Assembly: GCA_964521665.1 (NCBI GenBank)
Contig: CAZFSG010000020.1
Location: 1 to 21,500 of the forward strand
DNA: 21,500 nt
Direction of reading: 5' to 3'
DNA from: JANXDG01 sp964521665
GTDB lineage: Bacteria > Elusimicrobiota > Endomicrobiia > DTEH01
The position numbers and the translations under genes were made by a program. Each line of letters opens with the position of its first letter. The stretch's first letter is position 1. Shown in pieces: positions 6,935-15,603 of this stretch. The notes under the pieces were generated by a model, which had not been told where the DNA came from, searched no databases, and worked only from the letters and a program-made list of their open reading frames with translations.

Positions 6935-9320
6935 TTATACCAAAATCGTTTTCTCCTTAAGTTTTTTAAATATCACTATCTTTGGATTAGGTATGAGCCA
7001 GTCGCCTGGAGGATAGTTTTTGAATTTGAAAAACAAAAACTTTGCTTCTTTTTCAAACTCAGCAAGTTTTACAAACTTTCCTGAATAAAAAATTTCATCT
7101 AAAATTTTTTTGTGTTCAGGAAAGTATTTTTCAAGTTTAGGATACATTGCCCACCTGTATTCATACTCTGTTAAAACAATATATTCTGTTTCACCTAACA
7201 AATTTTTTAATCCTAAAACACCTTCTTGAACAGAAGATTTTACTGGGTCAGAACCCATTAAAACTTTATATGGTGGATTATATTGACGTAAAACAGGCGG
7301 TGTCCAAAAATAACTTCTTGCAATAGCAATTTTTGCAGCTTTTGGAATATTTTCTAAAACCCATTCTGATACTTCTTCGCGAACATTTTTTTGTTTATAA
7401 AGTTGCCAATAAGCAAATGAATATATAAAAGTATAACAAAACAAAAATACTGTTAACAAAACAAAAATTATCTTCGAAATTCTATTTCCTATATTATAAA
7501 TTATTTCTAACCCACGAGAAATAAAAATTAAAATAAATGGGATAATAGGCATTGTATACCATACATCCTGATTTTTTGTTACAATAGATGTTACAAAAAA
7601 ACTATTATTCCTGAAATTAAAAAAAGATATCATATTTATTTTTATTCTTAAAAATGTTAAATAAGAGCAAAATAAATCCAAAAATTGACAACAGCACAAC
7701 TGCTGTACCACAACCATATCTTAAATAATATTTAATATAACTTAAAGGACCGTATCCTAAAAGAATAAATTGGCTGAAATCTATTGTTCCTTTAGTAAAA
7801 CCGCTGATATTTTTTAAATATCTTAGAAAACTATATTGTGTTTTGTTAAAATCAAGTAAAATATACGGTGAACTTAAAATTAATCCTGCTAAACAAAGAA
7901 ATGGAATTAGAAACAATAAATAATTTTTTTTATTTTTTTCCTCAGCTAAAAAATGTGATACAATTGGTAGAATACCAAAAACAGCACCGTTAAGTTTTGT
8001 CCCAGCAGAAAAACCTATTGAAAGACAACTTAAAATATAGTATTTTGTTTCACTTGTTTTTAAAATTTTCAAAGAAAAATATATTGATAACAATCCAAAA
8101 AACATCATCATTATATCAGGACGAACATATATTGAGTTGAAAACATGCATTGGAAGAATTGATAACAAAAAAGCGCCTGTTAATGCAGAAGTTTCACTGT
8201 AGGCAGATTTTAATATATAAAAAATTAATAGAATTGAAAATATAGCACAAAGTATCATCAACAATCTGACTGTGATATACAACTTATCTGCTTCTTTAAG
8301 ATTGCTAATATAAAATTCTCTATTGCCAAATTTTACATATCCTAAAATTTTTGCAATACCTAAAGACAAAGCTGAGGGATACAAATGAAACCCACCCCAA
8401 AAAAATCCGTCTATAGGGTGAAAATATAACTTTTTAGGTTGCCATTTCTCAATAGAATAAAAAGTTATTGCTTCATCAGGGTTGTAAGTTGTTAAAGCCA
8501 AATTTTTAGATGGTAACCCAAAGTTGATGATACTTACTCTTAAAAGAATTCCTAATGCTAATGCTATAAATAATGATAAAAAACTGAACAATCTTGTTTT
8601 ATTATGAAACCGTAAAATTTTTATCAACCCCAAAAAACTTTTTATTGTATCTTTAAACAATTTTACTTTTGTTGACGGATCGTTTCTCCATTCAACAGGT
8701 ATTTCTTTTATTTCATAACCTAACTTTTTTGCTAAAAACAAAATTTCTGCATCAAAACTCCAATCATATATTTTTTGTAGAGCAAAAATTTGTTCTTTTG
8801 CTTTTTTAGAAAAACATTTGAACCCACAAGTAAAATCTGAAAATTTTGTCCCAAGTATAAAATTTGATAACCAAGTAAAACATTTACCCATAAATTCTCT
8901 AATTTTTGGTTGATGAACAACTATTTTTGCACCGGAAACTTTTCTTGAACCAATAATAATATCAATATTTTGTTGAATATAAGGGATGATTTTATCTATC
9001 TCAGATATATCTGTGGACAAATCTGCATCAAGAAAAATTACATAATCACCTAACGCTGCTTTCATCCCAAGATTAACTGCAAACCCTTTTCCACGATGAA
9101 TTCCTTCACTAACAAATTTTATTTGTTGTTGAGGATGTTGCCTTATAAATTCTTCAACAATATCTTTTGTTTTATCTGTGCTACCATCATCAGCTACAAT
9201 TATTTCGTAACTTAATTCTTTCTTTGACATATACTCTACAATTTTTGTTAAAGTTTCTCCAATACAATCTTCTTCATTGAATACAGGGATTATTATTGAA
9301 AGTTCAAAATTTTTTCTCAT
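6935..9320 (-). CDS. GT2 + GT-C fusion glycosyltransferase, split by two T-run indels
   Basis: Residues 1-240 are a DPM1/GtrB-like GT2 domain: LSIIIPVFNEE (7-17), IIVADDGSTDKT (40-51), metal-binding DAD (98-100), GSRKVSGAKI. Two hydrophobic helices start near 245, then a GT39-type GT-C domain follows with the loop motif NPDEAITFY (Asp282-Glu283), many membrane helices and a soluble C-terminal domain ending in VIFKKLKEKTILV. The frame breaks at about 7615-7625. Adding one T to each of two T7 runs about 17 bases apart joins KYDI, FFLISGIIVFF and VTSIVTKNQ into one protein (2388 nt, 795 aa). Charging of a polyprenyl phosphate and transfer from it may thus sit on one chain. Its ATG overlaps the preceding GT2 stop. 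Confidence 0.85.
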
Positions 9321-10186
9321 TTTTTCATCCTTATTAAATCCATCAAAAGGCCAATTGTAAAAATTAACGCTGAAGAAACAAAAGTTATGTTAAAATATAT
9401 CCCATAAGAAAAGTTTTTTGTTATAAACCACAAAATTAACCATAGAATACTCAAAATTGTCAAAGGAGATATAATTATTATAATGAGTTTCAACGGATTG
9501 TAAAAAGTTATTATTTCTGTTAACACTTGTAATGTTCTTAAAGTATCTCTTATATAATTTACTTTTGACTTACCTTTTCTTGAAAGATAACTTATAGGTA
9601 CAAATTTGACAAACCTTCCTTCAGCAAGAAATGCTAATGTCATTGTTGAAGAAAAAGAGAATCCACGACATATTACTGGAAATTTAAGTTCTAAAAACGA
9701 CGATTTTTTAAAAATTCTTAGTCCCGAGTTAACATCAGGTATTTTTTCACCTACAGTAAATTCTGCTAAAAACAAAAACAAAAGTCGTGCTGGATGTTTC
9801 AACATAGAACCCCAAAATTCTTTACCTTTCCTTGCACCAATAACTAAATCAAACTCTTCAACTTCTGTGGTTAACTTTAGAAGGTCTTCTGCAAGATAAG
9901 AACCATCTGCATCTATTGTTGCTATATATTCATATTTTGCATTTTTTACACCAGTCAAAATTGCTTCACCATAACCCATGTTTTTAGGATGAGTTATAAT
10001 TTTTATATTCTCTTTGTTTAACGATCCCAAAATTTCTTTTGTGTTATCATTTGACCCATCATCTACAATTATTATCTCGTAGTCAATGTTAACTTTTTTA
10101 ATTTGTTTTTGGATTTCATTTATCACTTCCTTAACTACTTCGCCTTCGTTATAAACAGGTATTATGATACTTATATTTTTCATCAT
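9317..10186 (-). CDS. Polyprenyl-phosphate glycosyltransferase, GT2 with C-terminal membrane anchor
   Basis: 289 aa. GT2 domain at 5-225: SIIIPVYNEGE, IIIVDDGSNDNT (38-49), metal-binding DADG (92-95), GARKGKEFWG, then NSGLRIFKKS and YLSRKGKSKVNYIRDTLRTL, as in dolichyl/undecaprenyl-phosphate mannose or glucose synthases. Two hydrophobic helices (about 233-255 and 263-283) end the protein and should hold it in the inner membrane. The product would be a polyprenyl-phosphate sugar used by the GT-C enzymes encoded nearby. It begins 2 bases after the methyltransferase stop, and its own stop overlaps the next start by 4 bases, so it belongs to the same operon. Donor sugar not determined. Confidence 0.92.
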   Translation of the reverse strand: MMKNISIIIPVYNEGEVVKEVINEIQKQIKKVNIDYEIIIVDDGSNDNTKEILGSLNKENIKIITHPKNMGYGEAILTGVKNAKYEYIATIDADGSYLAEDLLKLTTEVEEFDLVIGARKGKEFWGSMLKHPARLLFLFLAEFTVGEKIPDVNSGLRIFKKSSFLELKFPVICRGFSFSSTMTLAFLAEGRFVKFVPISYLSRKGKSKVNYIRDTLRTLQVLTEIITFYNPLKLIIIIISPLTILSILWLILWFITKNFSYGIYFNITFVSSALIFTIGLLMDLIRMKK

Positions 10187-10188
10187 TA

Positions 10189-10951
10189 TTATACCTTTTG
10201 TGCTACAATTTTACCTTGACCACTAAGTTTGAAAAAACTACAAATTAAACTCACTATAGTAAAAATTGATAACAAAAATATATTTTTTCTATCGTCAAAA
10301 AAAGAATAAAAAGGGATATTTTTATCTTTCATAAAATACCGTATACTTTTAATCCATAGATTAGGTATTGCACTATAATTAACTTCTTTTACAGAAAAAC
10401 CATATTCAGTTAATATCTCTGTTATTTTATCAACTGAAAAAAAGTACAAATGTCTTGGAGCATCAAACCCTGCCCAATACCTGCCAAAAATTTTTTGCTC
10501 TAAACTATCAAAAAATGGGATCCATATAACTAAATATCCACCCTCTTTTAATGCTCTATGAATCTTTTTTATTACATCAATCGGATCTTTAAGATGTTCC
10601 AACACATGTTGCATCAAAACTAAATCATACCTTTTTTCTCCTAAATCATATTCTTCAACATCAGCATTTATAATTTCTAATCCATACTTTTCTTTTGCAA
10701 AATTACATATATACACATTTTGTTCTATTCCAACAACATCAAATTTACCTATTTTATAAAAATAATTTAATANNNNNNNNNNNNNNNNNNNNNNNNNNNN
10801 NNNNNNNNNNNNNNNNNNNNNNNNNNNNNNNNNNNNNNNNNNNNNNNNNNNNNNNNNNNNNNNNNNNNNNNNTATTTAAGTACCAATCTTTAACTAAATA
10901 CAAAACATCTACTTGCATAGATTTACAAAATGGACATATTGTATTTCTCAT
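10189..10951 (-). CDS. Class I SAM-dependent methyltransferase with N-terminal zinc ribbon, interrupted by a gap
   Basis: The N-terminal piece from the ATG at 10951 starts MRNTICPFCKSMQVDVLYLV, a CxxC zinc-ribbon half. After the 100-N gap the frame reads LNYFYKIGKFDVVGIEQNVY (SAM motif II region), then EYDLGEKRYDLVLMQHVLEH (motif IV), LKEGGYLVIWIPFFDS and FGRYWAGFDAPRHLYFFS, as in Methyltransf_23-type enzymes of glycan clusters. A hydrophobic segment lies near the C-terminus. The second Cys pair and SAM motif I (GxGxG) are missing, and the two sides are out of phase across 100 N, so the true gap is probably well over 100 bases. The ATG shares one base with the GT4 stop (TAATG). It probably methylates a sugar or glycan terminus. 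The ORF start at 10716 is an internal GTG, not a real start. Confidence 0.85.
10773..10872. other. 100-N scaffold gap hiding methyltransferase sequence
   Basis: The flanks share at most 2 bases, the flanking frames do not match across 100 N, and the SAM-binding motif I is absent. Sequence is genuinely missing, and the gap length is a placeholder. Confidence 0.75.
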
Positions 10952-12120
10952 TATTCTTTAAACAATTTAATATATTTCTCTGCTGTTGCTTTAATTGAAA
11001 AACTTTTTATTTTTTCAAGATTGTTAAGTTTTATTTTTTCATACAAATCTTTGTTATTATAAAGAAGCATAATTTTTTCCACAAAATTTTTTATATCACC
11101 AACAGAAACTAGAAATCCGTTCTCCCCATCAGTTATTAAATCTGTTTGACCACCTTCGTTTGTCGTCACAATTGGTAAACCAAAGTTCATCGCTTCTAAA
11201 TACACAAGCCCAAATCCTTCATGCAAAGTTGTTGAAACAAATACATTAGATACAGATAAATACTCATATTTTTCTTCATCGCTTAAATTATTAAGAAAAA
11301 ATATCCTTTCTTGTAATCCGAGTTTCTCAACTTTCTCTTTTAAAATACTGTACTCTGGACCATCGCCAATTATAACCAATTTTATATTCTCATTATTTAT
11401 TTGCCTCATAACTTCTATTAGATCTCCAAAATTTTTTCGTTTTACCAATCTTCCAATTGAAATTAAAATAAAATCATTATGGTTAAATCTAAAATCTGCT
11501 TTCTCTTTTTTTCTATCAAATTTTACTAAATCAATACCTGGGTTAATAACAGAAATTTGTTTGTTTTTTTCACCAAAAGGGGATAAATAAAATTTTTTTG
11601 TAGCCTCAGCAATATAAGAAGAAATGCTTGTCACCTTTTTTGAAAATTTTATAACAAAATAAATTGCACATTTAATAAAAATTGATTTATAAGTAACAAG
11701 ACATTGAAAACGCGGATCAAACACATCTGCTTCATAAAGGGTTGTGACATGTGGAATTTTTGTTAGAAAAGAAACAATCATTCCAATTAAACCTGACGGA
11801 ATAACAAAGTGTGAATGTATAACATCATATTTGTTTTTTATAGATAAAAATATACCTTTTAATATTCCTACAAAAATAAAACTTAAAAAGGGAATAATAA
11901 AAAGACGGTGAGGCTGAAATTCAACATTTACCCTACCAAAAACTTTAACACGAAATATCTCTATATTACCTATTTTTTCATTTCGTTTTAATTTAGGATA
12001 ATAGGGTGTTATCACATCTACTTGGTTTTCTCTACTTAATTCTTTAGAAACTAAGTATGCAACTTTGCCTCCCCCACCTACCAAAGGTGGAAATTCGTGA
12101 CATATGACTAATATTTTCAT
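10951..12120 (-). CDS. Family 4 glycosyltransferase (GT-B fold)
   Basis: 389 aa. The N-terminal acceptor domain starts MKILVICHEFPPLVGGGGKV, with the glycine-rich loop typical of GT4, and continues to IHSHFVIPSG. The C-terminal donor domain has ISVINPGIDLVKF (about 189-201), SIGRLVKRKN, VIIGDGPE and the EX7E motif in HEGFGLVYLEAMNFGLPIV (Glu301 and Glu309), then GGQTDLITDGENGFLV. Such enzymes transfer a sugar from an NDP donor to a growing lipid-linked glycan on the cytoplasmic side. It follows the GT-C gene by 12 bases and touches the methyltransferase start at TAATG. The sugar cannot be inferred. Confidence 0.93.
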   Translation of the reverse strand: MKILVICHEFPPLVGGGGKVAYLVSKELSRENQVDVITPYYPKLKRNEKIGNIEIFRVKVFGRVNVEFQPHRLFIIPFLSFIFVGILKGIFLSIKNKYDVIHSHFVIPSGLIGMIVSFLTKIPHVTTLYEADVFDPRFQCLVTYKSIFIKCAIYFVIKFSKKVTSISSYIAEATKKFYLSPFGEKNKQISVINPGIDLVKFDRKKEKADFRFNHNDFILISIGRLVKRKNFGDLIEVMRQINNENIKLVIIGDGPEYSILKEKVEKLGLQERIFFLNNLSDEEKYEYLSVSNVFVSTTLHEGFGLVYLEAMNFGLPIVTTNEGGQTDLITDGENGFLVSVGDIKNFVEKIMLLYNNKDLYEKIKLNNLEKIKSFSIKATAEKYIKLFKE

Positions 12121-12132
12121 TTTTAAGTTCTA

Positions 12133-13341
12133 TTAATTAAACACATAAGATGCAAAAATTATTATATAAGGTTCTAATGGCACTCTATACCTTATTACTG
12201 CCCAAATTAAGGTATAAACAAAACTAAAAATCAAAATAGGTAAATAAATAAAAATATATTTTTTAAAATTTTTCAGATTGACAAAAAAACTGTAAACAAA
12301 AAATGGTAATAAAATACCATACGAAAAAACATTTACCAAAATCATAATTGTTTCGGAATGAACATATCCTTTACCACGGTGTGGGTAAATTCTGTAGAGT
12401 TTTAAAAATCTTTTTATACATCGTATAAAAAACTCTTTCGGATTTGACAATATGACTTTTTTTGCTTCTTGCATAAAATACTTGTTTGCTTGTAGCTCAT
12501 CCATTGTAGCAGCTTTTTTCATAACTTCGTCCTTTTCCCAAAATTCTTTTTCTTGTGGTGTACCAAAAATTTTGTAATCACCTACTGATGCACCATAAAT
12601 TGTCACACCACCAACTGTTGAACCTAAAACAAATTCGTTAAATACTCTATAATTTCGTATTACCCATAAAGAATAAAGTAAACTAAATAATACAAAAATG
12701 AATAAAACTTGTTTAAATTTTTTTGCAAGCAATAAAACTACAAAAGATAGAAAAACAAATAATAACGCAGTTGAATTTGTTAAACAACATAATCCACACG
12801 TTATCCCTGCAATTATAGAATGTACTAACTTAACTCCTTCCGGTTGATAAACTTTATTTAAAAAATATACGCACAAAATTAATAGAAAACAAAATAGTGT
12901 TTCTCTTAAAATTGTTGTTGAATAATATATAAAATGTGGCCAAAAACAACTTATAAATGATGCAAACAACGCAACTTTTTTGTAAAATAACTCTTTTGCT
13001 AAAAGAAAAATTAATATACAAGTTAACGAACTAATAAAAATTTGGACAACTCTTACTGCAGTGTAGTTACTTAATCCAAAAATAGAATATATTATTGCCA
13101 AAAAGTATGGATAAACTGGTTCTCTGTAGGCAGTGGGTTTACCAGGAGTAAACGCATATTGATGATATTTTATTAAGTTCACTGCAAGTTGGTCATATCC
13201 AATCGCATCACCACCTGCTGGAATTGTTATATCTAAATTTTTACCTTTTATAAAAAACCAACTGAACCGTGGAAACAATGCTATTACAAAAATTATTAAA
13301 CAAATCTTGAAAATAGATAAAGATAAAATTTTGTTTATCAT
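12133..13341 (-). CDS. GT-C membrane glycosyltransferase (GT39-like)
   Basis: 402 aa, strongly hydrophobic. The first helix (about 11-30) is followed by an external loop PAGGDAIGYDQLAVNL (41-56) whose acidic residues occupy the GT-C catalytic loop position, then YREPVYPYFLA, as in PMT/GT39 relatives. About nine further helices follow, with a soluble segment around 240-320 (KEFWEKDEVMKKAATMDELQ). It ends shortly after the last helix, lacking the long soluble C-terminal domain of the other two GT-C proteins here. It probably transfers a sugar from a polyprenyl phosphate outside the inner membrane. It lies 9 bases after the CDP-paratose epimerase-like gene. An O-antigen-ligase-like protein is a weaker alternative. 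Confidence 0.8.
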   Translation of the reverse strand: MINKILSLSIFKICLIIFVIALFPRFSWFFIKGKNLDITIPAGGDAIGYDQLAVNLIKYHQYAFTPGKPTAYREPVYPYFLAIIYSIFGLSNYTAVRVVQIFISSLTCILIFLLAKELFYKKVALFASFISCFWPHFIYYSTTILRETLFCFLLILCVYFLNKVYQPEGVKLVHSIIAGITCGLCCLTNSTALLFVFLSFVVLLLAKKFKQVLFIFVLFSLLYSLWVIRNYRVFNEFVLGSTVGGVTIYGASVGDYKIFGTPQEKEFWEKDEVMKKAATMDELQANKYFMQEAKKVILSNPKEFFIRCIKRFLKLYRIYPHRGKGYVHSETIMILVNVFSYGILLPFFVYSFFVNLKNFKKYIFIYLPILIFSFVYTLIWAVIRYRVPLEPYIIIFASYVFN

Positions 13342-13350
13342 TATATTTTA

Positions 13351-14379
13351 TTAATAAAACTTTGAGATCACTTCTTTATTTATTTTAATCCAGTTTATAA
13401 GTTTGTCAACACCTTGTTCCATAGATATTTTTGGAATCCAGTTTAGATATTTATATAGTTTAGTATTATCTGAGACAAAATATTTTTGGTCACCCGGACG
13501 CCAACTAGAAAATCTGTATTTTATAGGTTTAGAAAGTTTTTTCTTAAGATATTCTATAAATTCTAATATACTGAGTTGGTTTTGAGGACCACCGCCAATA
13601 TTAAAAATTTCGCCTTTAACTTTTTTTCTATATTTATATGAAAGCCAATATGCATCTATTAAATCGTCAATGTATAAAACATCTCTAACTTGTTTTCCAT
13701 CACCATATATTGTGATTTCTTTATCAAACAATGCTTGGATACAAAAATAAGCAACCCAACCTTGATCTTCTATACCAAACTGATTAGGTCCGTAGATACA
13801 TGACTGGCGAAACACAACTGTATCCAACCCATAAATTCTTGAATAATCTCGGACATACTGGTCTGCTGCACCTTTTGAACAACCATAAGGTGAGTGAAAA
13901 TCTAAATTAAAATTTTCATCAATACCATTAGGATAATTTACAGCAAAATATCTACCATTTTTTTCTTCAATTTTTATATTCTCCATTCCACCGTAAACTT
14001 TGTTTGTTGAAGAAAATATAAAAAATGTTTTAGGTAAGTATTTCCTTGTCGCTTCCAAAATATTTATCGTTCCTAATACATTTATTTCAAAATCTTCATA
14101 CGGATTTAAAACAGAGGTTGTTACTGCAACTTGTGCTGCAAGATGATATACTATATCACCATCTTTGTTTTGTGAAAAAATTTTGTCAATTTTTTCTTTA
14201 TCTCTTATATCAACTTTGTAAAACTTAAGATTTTTGTATTTTTTTAACAATGATAAATTTACTTCTGTCCCACGACGAGATAAGTTGTCAATAACAACAA
14301 CTTTATGTTTCTTTTTTAAATGAAACAAAGCAACATTTGTCCCTATAAATCCACATCCACCTGTTATTATTACTTTCAT
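13351..14379 (-). CDS. CDP-paratose 2-epimerase-like NAD-dependent SDR
   Basis: 342 aa extended short-chain dehydrogenase. The NAD-binding motif TGGCGFIG is at 6-13, the STNKVYG stretch at 124-130, and the catalytic Tyr165/Lys169 in SPYGCSK. The signature stretch DFHSPYGCSKGAADQYVRDY (160-179) and VVFRQSCIYGPNQFGIEDQG closely match RfbE, which epimerises CDP-paratose to CDP-tyvelose at C2. The other CDP-dideoxyhexose genes (rfbF, G, H, S) are not in the window, so the true substrate may be a different NDP sugar. Its start overlaps the preceding epimerase gene by 4 bases (ATGA). SDR family and RfbE resemblance are secure, substrate is not. Confidence 0.85.
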   Translation of the reverse strand: MKVIITGGCGFIGTNVALFHLKKKHKVVVIDNLSRRGTEVNLSLLKKYKNLKFYKVDIRDKEKIDKIFSQNKDGDIVYHLAAQVAVTTSVLNPYEDFEINVLGTINILEATRKYLPKTFFIFSSTNKVYGGMENIKIEEKNGRYFAVNYPNGIDENFNLDFHSPYGCSKGAADQYVRDYSRIYGLDTVVFRQSCIYGPNQFGIEDQGWVAYFCIQALFDKEITIYGDGKQVRDVLYIDDLIDAYWLSYKYRKKVKGEIFNIGGGPQNQLSILEFIEYLKKKLSKPIKYRFSSWRPGDQKYFVSDNTKLYKYLNWIPKISMEQGVDKLINWIKINKEVISKFY

Positions 14380-15494
14380 AAAAGTCCTTTTTCTTTTAAC
14401 TCATTTTCTGCTTTTTCATAAAAATCAATTGCTTGAGCTGTTTTTGACCACAAAACAAGTTTCTTAATTCCTTCTTCAAAACTTACTTTTGTTTTAAACC
14501 CAAGTTCTTTTTTAATCTTTTTTATATCAGCAAAACAATGACGAATATCACCTTTCCGATATTTATTTCTTATCTCGGGTTTTATATCTTTTTTATAAAC
14601 TTTAGCGATAGCTTTTGCTACATCTAAAATTTTTATTGGTTTACCACAGCCTACATTGTAAACCTGATAATCTGCTTTTTCATTCAGTGCTAAAACACAT
14701 GCTTGAATAACATCTGTAACATAAACAAAATCTCTTGTTTGTAAACCATCTTCAAAAATTACTGGTGGTTTATTATTTTTTATTCTTGACATAAATATTG
14801 CAGCAACGCCTGTATACGGATTTGATAAAGATTGTCTTGGACCATAAACATTAAAAAATCTTAATGCAACAGTTGGTATTTTATATGTTTTCCCAATAAT
14901 TAAACACATTTCTTCTTGTACTTTTTTTGACAACGCATAGATTGAATGACAGAGCTGTTTTGCAGTTTCAGGTGTAGGTTTTGGTTCTGCTACATTTTCA
15001 CATTTCGGACAAAAAATTTCCCATAAGTTTTTATTAAGTTGTTCTTCTGTCCTTAAATTAGGTTGAAAATAATACCTACATTTTTTACAAAAATAAATTC
15101 CTTCCCCATAAGTTGACATGGATGAAGCAACAATTAGTTTTTTAACATCTGTTTTGTAATTAACCAAAATATCTAAAAGATTACTTGTTCCTCCAACATT
15201 AACATCCATATATTCTTTTATCTGATATTGTGACTGGCCAACACCAACTTTTGCTGCAAAATGATATATAATTTCTATTTTGTTATCCAAAATTATATTT
15301 TTTAATTTTTCATAATCTCTTATATCTGCTTGGACGAAATTTGCTTTTTTGTTTAAATAGTATGGTGGTTTACCATCAATATGAACTTGTTTATCAAGGA
15401 CATCATAAATTATAACCTCATGTTTTCTTTTTACAAGTTCGTCAACTAAAAATGAGCCTATAAACCCAGCACCGCCTGTGACTAAAATTTTCAT
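14376..15494 (-). CDS. NAD-dependent sugar epimerase with zinc-ribbon insertion (dTDP-L-rhamnose 4-epimerase-like)
   Basis: 372 aa extended SDR. TGGAGFIG at 6-13 binds NAD; SSMSTYGEG at 124-132 and Tyr186/Lys190 in YALSK form the active site. Between them sits an insertion with two Cys pairs (C136/C139 and C162/C165) around WEIFCPKC, typical of the WbiB-like dTDP-L-rhamnose 4-epimerase group. RFFNVYGPRQSLSNPYTGV and DFVYVTDV are standard SDR sugar-epimerase motifs. The ATG at 15494 lies 9 bases from the N run. Collapsing the 3-base flank overlap makes the upstream aminotransferase end in ATGA over this start, as at the next junction. The apparent single ORF joining both genes through the N run is an artefact. 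Confidence 0.88.
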   Translation of the reverse strand: MKILVTGGAGFIGSFLVDELVKRKHEVIIYDVLDKQVHIDGKPPYYLNKKANFVQADIRDYEKLKNIILDNKIEIIYHFAAKVGVGQSQYQIKEYMDVNVGGTSNLLDILVNYKTDVKKLIVASSMSTYGEGIYFCKKCRYYFQPNLRTEEQLNKNLWEIFCPKCENVAEPKPTPETAKQLCHSIYALSKKVQEEMCLIIGKTYKIPTVALRFFNVYGPRQSLSNPYTGVAAIFMSRIKNNKPPVIFEDGLQTRDFVYVTDVIQACVLALNEKADYQVYNVGCGKPIKILDVAKAIAKVYKKDIKPEIRNKYRKGDIRHCFADIKKIKKELGFKTKVSFEEGIKKLVLWSKTAQAIDFYEKAENELKEKGLL

Positions 15495-15503
15495 AAAATA
15501 TTT

Positions 15504-15603
15504 NNNNNNNNNNNNNNNNNNNNNNNNNNNNNNNNNNNNNNNNNNNNNNNNNNNNNNNNNNNNNNNNNNNNNNNNNNNNNNNNNNNNNNNNNNNNNNNNN
15601 NNN
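15504..15603. other. 100-N scaffold gap, probably artefactual
   Basis: The flanks can be merged by 3 bases (TTT). The aminotransferase then ends QFFKNIL with a TGA overlapping the ATG at 15494 (ATGA), the same junction style used at several other places in this cluster. A 3-base overlap alone is weak; the support is the restored gene junction. Confidence 0.55.

Noticed and set aside
6935..7717. A separate 260-residue protein starting MVVVQQLCCCQFLDLF
   Set aside because: Its first 35 or so residues are out of frame for the family. The remainder is the C-terminal half of the GT2+GT-C fusion, separated by T-run indels.
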